Shown: piece after piece, positions 8,838-18,284 of the stretch
Layout: the number at the start of each line of letters is the position of its first letter
Position numbering within the stretch: position 1 is the first letter of the stretch
Assembly: GCF_001293565.1 (NCBI RefSeq)
Contig: NZ_JXMU01000010.1
Location: 1 to 64,000, forward strand
DNA from: Ahrensia marina
Lineage (GTDB): Bacteria > Pseudomonadota > Alphaproteobacteria > Rhizobiales > Rhizobiaceae
Length of the DNA stretch: 64,000 bases
Reading direction: 5' to 3'
Program-made: the position numbers and the translations under genes
The notes under the pieces: model-generated
The model's database searches: none
Told to the model about the DNA's origin: nothing
Seen by the model: the letters and a program-made list of their open reading frames with translations, nothing else

Positions 8838-9037
8838 GAGAGTCCTGAAAGTTAGGGCAACCAAATGTGCGAACGCACAATGGGAAGTTTGGTTCCCGCG
8901 CCTATCTAATCTTCTATCAACAGTTTGAATAGATAGAATTTGCTAGCCGCGAAACTTTATTCACTATTGTTCTTGTTTCGAATTCGCATCAAACTTTGTA
9001 AGAAGTGAGGCAAACGGACATAAAGATTGTGAATTAT

Positions 9038-10690
9038 ATGAACGAAACAGCCACAAAGATTCGTGCAGCAGATCATTTAGTTGACCAACTGATTGCGCAG
9101 GGAAGCTCACACATCTTCGGCGTCCCCGGTGAAAGCTATCTGCCCGTTCTGGATGCACTGTATGACCGAAGCGATTCGATACATTTTGTCACCTGCCGAC
9201 AGGAAGGCGGCGCGGCCATGGCGGCCGATGCCCATGGAAAATTAACAGGCCGCCCGGGCATATGTATGGTCACGCGCGGCCCGGGTGCAACAAACGCAAG
9301 CGCCGGTATTCATGTCGCCTATCAAGATTCCACACCGATGATTGTTTTTATCGGACAGGTTGCCCGTAATATGCGTGAACGCGAAGCCTTTCAGGAAATC
9401 GATTTCCGGCGCATGTTCGGCCAAATGGCAAAGTGGATTGCTGAGATCGATGATGCTTCGCGTATTCAGGAATTTGTCTCACGCGCTTACCGCATAGCGC
9501 TTTCGGGCCGCCCTGGCCCTGTGATTTTATCACTACCCGAGGACATGCTCTATGACATGGTTCAAGCGCCAACAGCGCCGAGGCGCGTCGAGACAGCCAG
9601 ATTCGGGCCAAGCAAAAGTACAATGGGCGAATTAAAAGCACAAATTGCCCAAGCGAACCATCCGCTAATAATGGCTGGCGGTGGCGGCTGGACTTCCGCT
9701 GGAATTGCAGCTTTGAGCGAATTTTCTTCTAAACAAAGCCTTCCGGTAGCAGTGTCACTGCGCTGCCAATCGCTTATAAATAGCAATCACGCAAATTATA
9801 TTGGTCATTACGGTGTCGGCACACCTGCCTATCTGCAGGATGTAATGGCAAAAACCGATCTTCTTATTGCGATTGGCCCGCGCTTGGGAGAAATGACAAC
9901 CAATGGCTACACCCTGCTGGATAGCCCTGTGCCGCAGCACAAGCTTGCGCATGTGTTCCCGCAGGCCGAAGAAATCGGTAGGGTTTATGAACCTGAGATT
10001 TCCATTGTGTCCGACTTGGAAAGTTTTTGTGTTGAAGCCGCTGAATGGTCACCGATAGCGCCTGAAAAATTCGGCAGGCTAGTCGCGGAGCTTCGTTCAC
10101 AATATGAGGAGTTCAGCAGACTGACCTCTGTTCCCGATGATCCGCTCGCCCCCTATTTCGCGCATATGACCGAGGTCCTACCTGAAGATGCTATTTTATG
10201 TAACGGCGCGGGTAATTATGCCGGTTGGCTGCATCGTTTTTACCGCTATCGTGCAAAAGGTTCGCAGCTCGCTCCGACGTCCGGCTCGATGGGCTACGGC
10301 CTGCCAGCGGCGGTAGCCGCCGCCATTACAGAACCGGAACGTGAAGTATTTGCCATCGCAGGCGATGGCTGTTTCATGATGACCTGTCAGGAACTGGCAA
10401 CGGCTGTCCAGCACAATCTAAGGCTTACAATACTGGTTATCGACAATGGCCGTTATGGAACAATTCGCGCACATCAGGAACGCGAATATCCGGGGCGAAA
10501 GTCAGGAACCGATCTTACAAATCCCGATTTTTGCGCGTTTGCAAAATCATTCGGAGCAAATGCTGAAAAGGCGTGCAATCTTGATGAATTTGCCGGTGCA
10601 CTTGCAAAAGCGCGCAGCAGAGGCGGCGTTAATCTGATTGAGATACCGATGGACCGGTCTTATCTGTCACCCGGCAAAAAGCTGGACTGA
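9038..10690 (+). CDS. Thiamine-diphosphate-dependent enzyme, acetolactate-synthase-like
   Basis: 550 aa from the ATG at 9038; a GTG at 9005 is an alternative. Three-domain ThDP fold: N-terminal Pyr domain with FGVPGES and the catalytic Glu56 in CRQEGGAAMAA, a central domain, and a C-terminal PP domain with IAGDGCFMM...NGRYG binding ThDP and Mg. The conserved Glu separates it from glyoxylate carboligase, which lacks it. Family members include acetolactate synthase large subunits, sulfoacetaldehyde acetyltransferase and 2-oxoacid decarboxylases; no regulatory small subunit is nearby, so a catabolic ALS-like enzyme is more likely than branched-chain synthesis. Convergent with hyi, four bases apart. 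Confidence 0.75.
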   Translation: MNETATKIRAADHLVDQLIAQGSSHIFGVPGESYLPVLDALYDRSDSIHFVTCRQEGGAAMAADAHGKLTGRPGICMVTRGPGATNASAGIHVAYQDSTPMIVFIGQVARNMREREAFQEIDFRRMFGQMAKWIAEIDDASRIQEFVSRAYRIALSGRPGPVILSLPEDMLYDMVQAPTAPRRVETARFGPSKSTMGELKAQIAQANHPLIMAGGGGWTSAGIAALSEFSSKQSLPVAVSLRCQSLINSNHANYIGHYGVGTPAYLQDVMAKTDLLIAIGPRLGEMTTNGYTLLDSPVPQHKLAHVFPQAEEIGRVYEPEISIVSDLESFCVEAAEWSPIAPEKFGRLVAELRSQYEEFSRLTSVPDDPLAPYFAHMTEVLPEDAILCNGAGNYAGWLHRFYRYRAKGSQLAPTSGSMGYGLPAAVAAAITEPEREVFAIAGDGCFMMTCQELATAVQHNLRLTILVIDNGRYGTIRAHQEREYPGRKSGTDLTNPDFCAFAKSFGANAEKACNLDEFAGALAKARSRGGVNLIEIPMDRSYLSPGKKLD

Positions 10691-10694
10691 CGCG

Positions 10695-11459
10695 TTATAA
10701 ATAGCGTTTTAGCCAATCAAGACTCTGCTCGGTTGAACCATTCGGCTTATACTCGGCACCGAGCGGTCTGTTATAGCCTAGCCCGTCAATCAACTTAAAA
10801 AGCGGGTCAAAATCAATATCGCCGCTGTCGGGCGGGCCACGGTCAGGCACACCCGCAAATTGTATATGACCAATGTAAGGCATCAGGTTTCTGATTTTAT
10901 CCTCGAGCGCACCTTCCATTAACTGGACATGATAAAGATCGAGCATGATTTTGATATTTGCAGCGCTCACCGCTTCGAGAATGCCCACAGCCTGCCCTGT
11001 TGTTGAAAGAAAATATCCAGGCGCATCTTTGGTATTGAGCGGTTCGATCAATATAGTGATGTTGTGTTGAGACGCGCGTATGCAAGCATAACGAAGGTTT
11101 TCGACAAAGGTTCGCTCTGCCAGCGCCCCGGCTGCACAGCCGGCCATTACATGTACCGTGGGGCAATCAATGGCAGCTGCATAGTCGATCGCCTGGTCGA
11201 TTACGCTTCTTGCTTCATCAACACGGTCAGGCAACGCACAAAGGCCATTATCGCCATTATCAACGTTCCCTCTGCGTGTGTTGATACCGATCATTTCGAT
11301 ATCATTTTCAGCAAGCGTTCTTTGAACAAGGCTAGTAGGCACATCATACGGAAAGTGACACTCGACCGCATGAAAGCCAGCCAGCTTCGCCGCTCTGATA
11401 GCATCAGGCAGCGGAAGCTCGGTCCATAGAAACCCTAAATTTGCAGAAAATCGCGGCAC
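10695..11459 (-). CDS. hyi: Hydroxypyruvate isomerase family protein
   Basis: 254 aa, TIM-barrel xylose-isomerase-like fold. ANLGFLWTELPLPDAIRAAKLAGF at the N-terminus, NTRRGN, LIEPLNTKDAPGYFL and MLDLYHVQ are typical of Hyi, which interconverts hydroxypyruvate and tartronate semialdehyde; EP and D/H residues are the metal ligands of the family. It starts one base after the ABC ATPase gene ends, so it is the last gene of the opp operon. Its link to peptide uptake is not obvious; relatives also act in other sugar-acid pathways, so the substrate is uncertain. Confidence 0.8.
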   Translation of the reverse strand: MPRFSANLGFLWTELPLPDAIRAAKLAGFHAVECHFPYDVPTSLVQRTLAENDIEMIGINTRRGNVDNGDNGLCALPDRVDEARSVIDQAIDYAAAIDCPTVHVMAGCAAGALAERTFVENLRYACIRASQHNITILIEPLNTKDAPGYFLSTTGQAVGILEAVSAANIKIMLDLYHVQLMEGALEDKIRNLMPYIGHIQFAGVPDRGPPDSGDIDFDPLFKLIDGLGYNRPLGAEYKPNGSTEQSLDWLKRYL

Positions 11460-13283
11460 TTACTCATTCACCAGCAAGGTTTCAATCGGATCATGTTCCG
11501 CAACGAAATGATTGTCTCCATGATCAATCAAGCGCGGACGGTAATCCGATTTTTGCGCATTGTTCAGGACTTCCGATTTTGACGGCATGAAACGAAGACG
11601 CGCCGCTGAATCAAGCGGAGAGGATAATTCACCTTTCAATTTAAGGCGCTTACGTGTTCGCTCCACTTCAGGGTCCGGAATAGGCACAGCCGATATTAGC
11701 TGCTTGGTGTAAGGATGCTGCGGATTATCAAACAGCGCGTCACTTGTCGCCAGTTCAACAACATTGCCCAGATACATAACAAGAATACGGTCTGAAATAT
11801 TGCGCACAACAGATAGGTCATGGCTGATAAAGATCAGCGACAGGCCCATGTCTTTTTGCAGTTCACGAAGCAAATCAATGATCTGGGCCTGAATAGAAAC
11901 ATCGAGCGCCGATACAGCTTCGTCACAGATCACCAGCTTCGGGTTCATGATAACCGCACGCGCAATGCCCACCCGCTGGTTTTGGCCGCCCGACAGTTCA
12001 TGCGGATAACGGTTGATCATGGATTTAGGCAGACCGACACGGTCCATGATCGCCTCAACCTTTGCACGACGCTCCTCGCGCGATAGTTCGGGGGCAAAAA
12101 TACGCAGCGGCTCCATGATGGACGAACCGATAGTCATCGACGGGTTAAGGCTTGCCATCGGGTCCTGAAACACAATTTGCAGGTCTTGGCGGGCTTTTTT
12201 CATCTGGTCAGCGTTCATACCGATCAGGTCAGAACCAAGCCAGGAAACCTCACCCTCCGAGGTTGACAATAACCGCAAAATCGCCCGCGCCAGCGTTGAT
12301 TTTCCGGAACCGGATTCACCGACAATTCCGAGTGTTTCGCCTTTTGCCAGATCAAAGCTAACGCCATCGACTGCCTTCAAAACGCTTTTACGCGCAAAAA
12401 GGCCGTTGAAGATGTTGAACTCAACTTTCAGATTATCGACATTTAAAAAGTGGTCTTTGGCCGGCTCTTTTACCGGTTTGGTTTCACTGTCTCTGGGTGC
12501 GTCAATGCGGGGCATCGCATCCAGCAACATGCGCGTATATTCGGTCTGCGGGTTGGAGAAGATATCGTCCACCGCTCCCTCTTCCACATATTCGCCGTGG
12601 CGCATCACCTGAATGCGGTCACACATGCGGGCAACAACACCCATATCATGGGTGATCATCACGATTGCCGTTCCCTGCTCGCGGCGTAGTTCATCCATAA
12701 TATCCAGAATTTCAGCCTGAATAGTCACGTCCAAAGCAGTTGTCGGTTCATCCGCGATCAATAGATCGGGATTACACAACATCGCCATCGCAATCATGAC
12801 GCGCTGGCGCATACCGCCCGAAAGTTCAAACGGATACTGCCTCAAGCGACGCTTGGCTTCGGGAATATGGACCCGCTCCAGCCATTCCAAACATTTTTTA
12901 TCTGCTTCAGTGCCACTCAGCTTCTGGTGAAATTTTAAAACTTCACGCATCTGGTCAACGACCCGCATATGCGGGGTTAGTGACGTCAGCGGATCCTGAA
13001 ATATCATTGAGATTGAAGAGCCACGGATTTTATTCAACTCTTTCAAGGGCAAATCGAGAAGGTTTTGTCCCTTAAAATTTATTTCTCCGCGCGCCTTACC
13101 ATTCTTGGAGAGCAGATTCATTGCCGCCAAAAATGTCTGACTTTTTCCTGAACCGGATTCACCGACCACACCAAGACATTCACCCGGATTAATGTGGCAA
13201 TTAATACCGCGAACCGCGTTCACGGTCCCGTCTTCGGTGGCAAAATCAACATGAAGGTCTTTTACAGATAATAATTTTGTCAT
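11460..13283 (-). CDS. Oligopeptide-type ABC transporter ATP-binding protein, fused DF
   Basis: 607 aa containing two ABC ATPase domains in tandem, each with Walker A (GESGSGKS), signature (LSGGMRQRV in the first, LSGGQNQRV in the second), Walker B (LLIADEPTTALDV; LVICDEAVSALDV) and the OppF-type C-terminal HPYTKQL segment. It powers peptide or other solute import through the two permeases upstream. Fused D-F ATPases are common in Rhizobiales (GsiA/YejF-like). It lies six bases after oppC. Confidence 0.92.
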   Translation of the reverse strand: MTKLLSVKDLHVDFATEDGTVNAVRGINCHINPGECLGVVGESGSGKSQTFLAAMNLLSKNGKARGEINFKGQNLLDLPLKELNKIRGSSISMIFQDPLTSLTPHMRVVDQMREVLKFHQKLSGTEADKKCLEWLERVHIPEAKRRLRQYPFELSGGMRQRVMIAMAMLCNPDLLIADEPTTALDVTIQAEILDIMDELRREQGTAIVMITHDMGVVARMCDRIQVMRHGEYVEEGAVDDIFSNPQTEYTRMLLDAMPRIDAPRDSETKPVKEPAKDHFLNVDNLKVEFNIFNGLFARKSVLKAVDGVSFDLAKGETLGIVGESGSGKSTLARAILRLLSTSEGEVSWLGSDLIGMNADQMKKARQDLQIVFQDPMASLNPSMTIGSSIMEPLRIFAPELSREERRAKVEAIMDRVGLPKSMINRYPHELSGGQNQRVGIARAVIMNPKLVICDEAVSALDVSIQAQIIDLLRELQKDMGLSLIFISHDLSVVRNISDRILVMYLGNVVELATSDALFDNPQHPYTKQLISAVPIPDPEVERTRKRLKLKGELSSPLDSAARLRFMPSKSEVLNNAQKSDYRPRLIDHGDNHFVAEHDPIETLLVNE

Positions 13284-13289
13284 GGCTGA

Positions 13290-14195
13290 TTACCGATCTT
13301 TAGGGTCAAACGCGTCACGTAACCCATCCCCGATGAACAATAGGCTCATAAGCAATAAAACAAGAAAGGCGGCCGGAAACCAAAGCAACCACGGAAGAAC
13401 TTCCATTGCGTCACTGCCTTCTGCGATAAGAGTGCCAAGCGAAGTGAGCGGCTCCTGAACGCCAAAGCCCAAATATGAAAGGAAGCTTTCTGTCGCGACA
13501 ATTTCCGGCACGGTGAGAGCGGCATAAATCACCACAGGGCCAACCAGATTCGGCACAATATGCCGGAAGATAATGGCGGCAGAACTGCGTCCTGACGCAC
13601 GGGCGGCCTCAATAAACTCGCGATTTTTAATGGCCAGTGTCTGGCCGCGTACAATACGCGCCATCGTCAACCATTCCAGCATACCGATTGCGGCGAATAG
13701 TAAATAGACATTCCGGCCGAAAATGACCATGAGTAGGATAACGAACAAAATATAGGGCAGCGCATACATAATATCGACAAAGCGCATCATCGCTTGGTCA
13801 ATCCGCCCGCCCATATAGCCAGCAATCGCACCATAGGACACGCCGATCACAATCGACACGAAAGTCGCAACCAACGCCACGAGCAGCGACACCCGTGTGC
13901 CATAGAGCGTACGCGCCAGCAGATCACGCCCGTTTTGGTCGGTGCCGAAATAATGGCCGGACTCGATTGAAGGCGGCGCGCGAAAAGCGTTCCAGTCCGG
14001 ATCTTCATAGCCATAGGGCAAGAAGGCCGGTAAAAAAAGCGCCGCGATAATAAGCAAAGCAAGGATTGCAGAAGCGATCATTGCCGCCTTGTTGCGGCGC
14101 AGGCGCAGCATCGCCTCCTGCCACAAAGAGCGGCCGGACACTTCACCTTCTGCAACATCGTTGAAGAGATTGCATTTGAAAGATTGTAAAATCAT
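13290..14195 (-). CDS. Oligopeptide-type ABC transporter permease, OppC/DppC family
   Basis: 301 aa. A cytoplasmic N-terminus (SLWQEAMLRLRRNKAAMIAS) precedes six hydrophobic segments. FGTDQNGRDLLART is the OppC-N signature, and the EAA loop is EAARASGRSSAAIIFRHIVPNL. It is inner-membrane and pairs with the OppB protein; the start overlaps the oppB end by four bases, indicating translational coupling. Confidence 0.92.
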   Translation of the reverse strand: MILQSFKCNLFNDVAEGEVSGRSLWQEAMLRLRRNKAAMIASAILALLIIAALFLPAFLPYGYEDPDWNAFRAPPSIESGHYFGTDQNGRDLLARTLYGTRVSLLVALVATFVSIVIGVSYGAIAGYMGGRIDQAMMRFVDIMYALPYILFVILLMVIFGRNVYLLFAAIGMLEWLTMARIVRGQTLAIKNREFIEAARASGRSSAAIIFRHIVPNLVGPVVIYAALTVPEIVATESFLSYLGFGVQEPLTSLGTLIAEGSDAMEVLPWLLWFPAAFLVLLLMSLLFIGDGLRDAFDPKDR

Positions 14196-15115
14196 TGCGC
14201 CCTCACCCGTGGATCAAGCCACGCATATAAAAGATCGACAATTAGGTTGAGGATTAGGATCACGATCATATAGAAAATAACGGTGCCAAGCACCATGCCA
14301 TAGTCGCGGTTGAGCGCAGCATTGATGAAATAGCGTCCGATGCCGGGCAGTCCGAAAATTTGCTCCACAACCAGCGATCCGGTTAGCAAATATCCCGCGG
14401 CAGGCCCAAGATAGGACATCACCGGCATCAGCGCTGGTCGCAGCGCATGGCGCATAACGATAGGCGTTGAGCTCAATCCTTTTGATCGCGCAGTTCTAAT
14501 AAAGTTAGAATTTAAAACCTCAATCATGGTACCGCGCATAAGACGCGAAATTCGGGCGATGTGAGGAAAAGATAAAACGGCGACAGGCAAAACAAGATAG
14601 CGCAAAGAGCCATCTCCCCATCCACCGACCGGCAGCCAATCCAGCTCAATACCAAATATGAGCTGTAGAATAGGTGCCATTAAGAAATTCGGTATGACCA
14701 GCCCCAGCAAAACGAGCGCTGCCAAGGTGTGATCGGACCAAGAATTACGCTTTAACGCGCCAATAATACCTGCAAGCACGCCCAGTAAGATCGATACGAC
14801 AAAGGCCGCAGCGCCAAGAATGAGCGTGTAAGGCAGGCCGATCGAAATCTGTTCTGCAACAGAGAAGTCTTCAGTTGTAAATGAAGGCCCAAGGTCACCC
14901 TTCAACACATTACCGATATATATTGCATATTGCTGAATGAGGGGCTTATCGAGATTGTAGTGGGCATCAAGATTGGCCTTGATACCGGGAGGCATTGGCC
15001 GCTCCCCGTCGAAAGGCCCGCCGGGAGCAAGGCGAAGAACAAAGAAACAGACAGTGATCGCAATCCACAATACGGGCAAAGCGGTCAATGTGCGCTTAAA
15101 AGCATAAGTGAGCAT
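14192..15115 (-). CDS. Oligopeptide-type ABC transporter permease, OppB/DppB family
   Basis: 307 aa from the ATG at 15115. The first in-frame ATG (15127) lies inside a stable hairpin, and MLTYAFKRTLTALPVLWIAIT is the usual OppB start. Six membrane segments; FFVLRLAPGGPFDGERPM is the family's N-terminal motif and RTARSKGLSSTPIVMRHALRP is the EAA loop. Forms the translocation channel with OppC. Confidence 0.92.
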   Translation of the reverse strand: MLTYAFKRTLTALPVLWIAITVCFFVLRLAPGGPFDGERPMPPGIKANLDAHYNLDKPLIQQYAIYIGNVLKGDLGPSFTTEDFSVAEQISIGLPYTLILGAAAFVVSILLGVLAGIIGALKRNSWSDHTLAALVLLGLVIPNFLMAPILQLIFGIELDWLPVGGWGDGSLRYLVLPVAVLSFPHIARISRLMRGTMIEVLNSNFIRTARSKGLSSTPIVMRHALRPALMPVMSYLGPAAGYLLTGSLVVEQIFGLPGIGRYFINAALNRDYGMVLGTVIFYMIVILILNLIVDLLYAWLDPRVRAQ

Positions 15116-15124
15116 ATATAAAAC

Positions 15125-15154
15125 CATGTCCGGTCATCGAAATGACCGAACATG
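15125..15154 (-). other. 13-bp hairpin with UUCG tetraloop between oppA and oppB
   Basis: On the minus strand CATGTTCGGTCAT, TTCG, ATGACCGGACATG forms a 13-bp stem (one G-U pair) capped by the very stable UUCG tetraloop. It starts 20 bases after the oppA stop codon. Such structures between a binding-protein gene and its permease genes commonly protect the upstream mRNA and lower downstream expression; that role is inferred here. Confidence 0.65.
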
Positions 15155-15174
15155 CCTAAGTTTAAGAATGAAAC

Positions 15175-16758
15175 TTATTCTTCGATTGAAAGCCAACGTG
15201 TACGGTGAATATCAAAAGCATTGTCTACAAAGCCTTTGACCTTCGGTGAAACCACGTTACGGGACAGATAGTAATAAATCGGGATCGCCGCTGAATCATC
15301 AAGGGCAATCTGCTCTGCCTCTTTAAGAAGTGCAGCGCGTTCTTCCGGATTTGTATTGGCATTTGCTTCTGTCAATAGTTTATCAAACTCAGGGTTTTGG
15401 TAACGGCCATAGTTGTAATCAATGCCGCCCTTAAGAAGGTTCAGGAAATTGTCCGCATCATTGTAGTCGGCAAGCCAACCAGCGCGGGCAACGTCAAGTT
15501 GACCTTCCTGAAGTTCAGCATAGTGAACTTTTGTCTCAGTGTTAAACAGTTCAACTTCCACACCAATTGCTTTCCACATAGACGCAATTGCGACAGCAAT
15601 ACGCTTGTGGTTTTCATTTGTGTTATAGCGAAGCTGAAGCTTCAGCGGATTATCAGTGCTGTAGCCAGCGCCTTCCAATAGTTTTTTGGCTTCCGCATTT
15701 TTCTCTTCCTGAGGCAGGTCTTTCCAGTCAACTGTGGCTGGCTCTGCGTAGTTCGCCATGCCCGGTGGAACCCAAGAATAAGCAGCGATCTCGCCGGTAC
15801 CCAAAATTTGCGGACCGATTGCTTCACGTACAATGCTCATGGACAGCGCTTTACGCACATCTGCATTGTCGAACGGCTCTTTTGTGTTGTTGATTGCGTA
15901 GTAATAAAGACCCGCAAACGGTGCAACGCGTGCTTGACCTGGGAGATTTTCCTGCATCCACTCAAACTGGTCTGTCGGAAACTCTGTCAGAATATCAAAC
16001 TCACCGGCACGGTAGCGTTTCAACGCAGCCGATTCATCTTCAAGTGTGAAGAATTTAACACCATCAATAGCCAGTTTGTCCGCATCATAATATTTGTCGT
16101 TGATTTCTGTGAGAACGTGCGAACCAGGCACCCATTCTACAGGCTTGTAAGGCCCGTTCGTAACGATGTTTTCGATCTGAACCCAATCGCCGGCTTTCTC
16201 TTCAACAACATGTTTTGGCACCGGATAAGCTGTATAGTGTGTGAGCGCACCAAGGAAATAAGGTGTTGGCTGCTCAAGCGTGATTTCCAATGTCTTGTCG
16301 TCAATCGCCTTTACGCCAAGCTCATCAAAGTCAGTGATTTCACCGCTGTTGATTTTCTCAGAATTTTTGATCGGATACTGAAGATATGCGTAGTTTGCCG
16401 CAGTCTCAGGATTCATCAGACGCTGGAAAGAGTATACAAAATCTTCCGCTGTTACCGGCTCGCCATCGGACCACTGAATGCCGTCGCGTAGCTTGAATGT
16501 GTATACAAGGCCATCATCCGAGATTTCCCAGCTTTCAGCTTGTCCTGGAATAGGTTCAGCGTTTGCATCCTCGGTTGTCAGACCTTCAAAGATGTCTCCG
16601 ACAATACGATTCTCCCAATCGCCGGACACTTTTTGTGGATCAAGTGAGCTAGCATCACCGCCATTGTGTACATTCAACGTAGCAGCGAACACGCTACCCG
16701 TCATCATGCACCCTAGCGTCATGCCAGTCAGCACCTTTTTGAAATTTAAAATTTGCAT
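15175..16758 (-). CDS. Oligopeptide-binding periplasmic protein, OppA/MppA-like
   Basis: 527 aa from the ATG at 16758, which gives a clean Sec signal peptide (FKKVLTGMTLGCMMTGSVFA). The mature part has the SBP_bac_5 features LDPQKVSGDWENRIVGDIFEGL, GLVYTFKLRDGIQWSDGEPVTAEDFVYSFQR and a long lobe ending VKGFVDNAFDIHRTRWLS. It captures peptides for the OppBC-DF importer. First gene of the operon; the promoter should lie in 16759-17008, shared with the divergent Hsp70-like gene. Confidence 0.92.
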   Translation of the reverse strand: MQILNFKKVLTGMTLGCMMTGSVFAATLNVHNGGDASSLDPQKVSGDWENRIVGDIFEGLTTEDANAEPIPGQAESWEISDDGLVYTFKLRDGIQWSDGEPVTAEDFVYSFQRLMNPETAANYAYLQYPIKNSEKINSGEITDFDELGVKAIDDKTLEITLEQPTPYFLGALTHYTAYPVPKHVVEEKAGDWVQIENIVTNGPYKPVEWVPGSHVLTEINDKYYDADKLAIDGVKFFTLEDESAALKRYRAGEFDILTEFPTDQFEWMQENLPGQARVAPFAGLYYYAINNTKEPFDNADVRKALSMSIVREAIGPQILGTGEIAAYSWVPPGMANYAEPATVDWKDLPQEEKNAEAKKLLEGAGYSTDNPLKLQLRYNTNENHKRIAVAIASMWKAIGVEVELFNTETKVHYAELQEGQLDVARAGWLADYNDADNFLNLLKGGIDYNYGRYQNPEFDKLLTEANANTNPEERAALLKEAEQIALDDSAAIPIYYYLSRNVVSPKVKGFVDNAFDIHRTRWLSIEE

Positions 16759-17008
16759 AGGGAACTTTCTCAATTTGTTGATCTCAAATGCGAGTTTCGC
16801 GACTATTTTGAACTCAAAACATGCCGCAGAAAATTGGAGCATAGACACTTAGTTTCAGGCATATCAAGTGGGTATGTATACATTTACCCAGATGAAGGGC
16901 TTTTCTTTATTCGAATGACCTACCCCATTTCTCGGAATTATGGCTTGAGATGCTGGCTCTAAAACGATATCGACCGTGGTTCTTATCGAGCCCACACAAG
17001 TGAAATTC

Positions 17009-18262
17009 ATGAACAATCTCAAACATAACACTTCGCTTGGCATAGACTTTGGCACATCGAATTCCGCTGTTGGCGTAGCCGTTAACGGCAAGCCCTTTTT
17101 GTTCGATATTGAAGATGGTGAAAAAACGCTGCCGACTTCACTTTTCTTCGATAATAAAAGCAAACAGGCGCTCTATGGCCGCAAGGCGAATAATGCATTG
17201 GTCAACCGGGATGAAGGCCGTTATCTGCGCGCTTTGAAAAGTGTGCTTGGCACAAGCCTGATGCATGAGCGCCGCTATCTGATGGGTAAAAGCGTTACAT
17301 TCGTCGATGTGATCGCTCAATTTCTAACTGAAATAAAAGAGCGTGCTGAAAATGCGGCCGATCGCTCATTTGATCACGCACTTTCCGGACGCCCTGTCTT
17401 TTTCCATTCAGATAACGATAAGAAGAACGCTCAGGCACATGCGGATCTGGAAGCTTGCTATCTGAAAGCGGGCTTTAAGAGTGTCAGCTTTATGGCCGAG
17501 CCCGAAGCCGCCGCGATAGCCAATGGCGGCATTGAAGTGGGACAGAAAGCACTGATTGTTGACATTGGCGGCGGCACATCGGATTTCTGTCTGTTTGAAG
17601 GCACGGCCAATGGCATCAATGTATTAGCCAATAACGGCACGCGCATTGGCGGAACAGATTTCGATAAAACATTAAGTATCGATCATGTGATGCCGCTTAT
17701 GGGGTTTGGCAGTGACATCAAAAAAGACATGGGTTCAGGCACACTAACGGCCCCCAACCACATATTTCATGACCTAGCGACGTGGGAAAAAATACCAGCC
17801 CTTTATAGCAATGATAGCTTACGTTTCGCAGATGGCTTGCGTAATAAAGCCGTCAACAGACAACTCTTTGACCGGCTGATGGACGTGCTTGAACTGGAAT
17901 ACGGCCACGATATTGCCTTTGCTGTCGAGCGTGCAAAAATCAAAACCAATGAAGCGGCAGAAGCAGCGATCGCGCTTGATTTTATCGAGCCGGAATTGGG
18001 CGTGCCTTTAAACATCGATAAGCTGGACACTTCACTTTCTGACTATGCTTCAACGATTAGTGCCGCCGCAGCCGAAACCGTAAAATCAGCCGAACTCGGC
18101 AGCGCCAATATCGACAAAATTATTTTTGTCGGCGGTTCAAGCCTTATGCGCATTGTCAAAAGCAGTATCGCAAAGCAATTCCCCAATACACCTATTCTCC
18201 ATGCGGACGCATTTACGGCGATCATAGACGGGCTGGCAATAGCTGCAGAGAGCAGAAACTAA
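17009..18262 (+). CDS. Hsp70-like actin-fold protein (YegD-type)
   Basis: 417 aa from the ATG at 17009. ATPase-domain motifs are present: phosphate 1 LGIDFGTSNSAVG, phosphate 2 LIVDIGGGTSDF and the adenosine motif IIFVGGSSLM. The C-terminal substrate-binding domain of DnaK is absent, and the length fits the YegD group of uncharacterised Hsp70 relatives. It is a lone gene divergent from oppA and convergent with the AbrB-family gene. Client and function are unknown. Confidence 0.82.
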   Translation: MNNLKHNTSLGIDFGTSNSAVGVAVNGKPFLFDIEDGEKTLPTSLFFDNKSKQALYGRKANNALVNRDEGRYLRALKSVLGTSLMHERRYLMGKSVTFVDVIAQFLTEIKERAENAADRSFDHALSGRPVFFHSDNDKKNAQAHADLEACYLKAGFKSVSFMAEPEAAAIANGGIEVGQKALIVDIGGGTSDFCLFEGTANGINVLANNGTRIGGTDFDKTLSIDHVMPLMGFGSDIKKDMGSGTLTAPNHIFHDLATWEKIPALYSNDSLRFADGLRNKAVNRQLFDRLMDVLELEYGHDIAFAVERAKIKTNEAAEAAIALDFIEPELGVPLNIDKLDTSLSDYASTISAAAAETVKSAELGSANIDKIIFVGGSSLMRIVKSSIAKQFPNTPILHADAFTAIIDGLAIAAESRN

Positions 18263-18284
18263 CGCCAAGCGACGCGCCTGCCGT

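Noticed and set aside
9038-10690. Glyoxylate carboligase, suggested by the nearby hydroxypyruvate isomerase
   Set aside because: The catalytic Glu is present in CRQEGGAAMAA, whereas glyoxylate carboligases have a non-acidic residue there; overall motifs fit an acetolactate-synthase-like enzyme better.
15808-16491. A 227-codon open frame on the plus strand within oppA
   Set aside because: It lies wholly antisense to a well-supported binding-protein gene, its translation is Cys/Phe/Arg-rich with no domain or ribosome-binding site, and it is explained by the codon use of the real gene.
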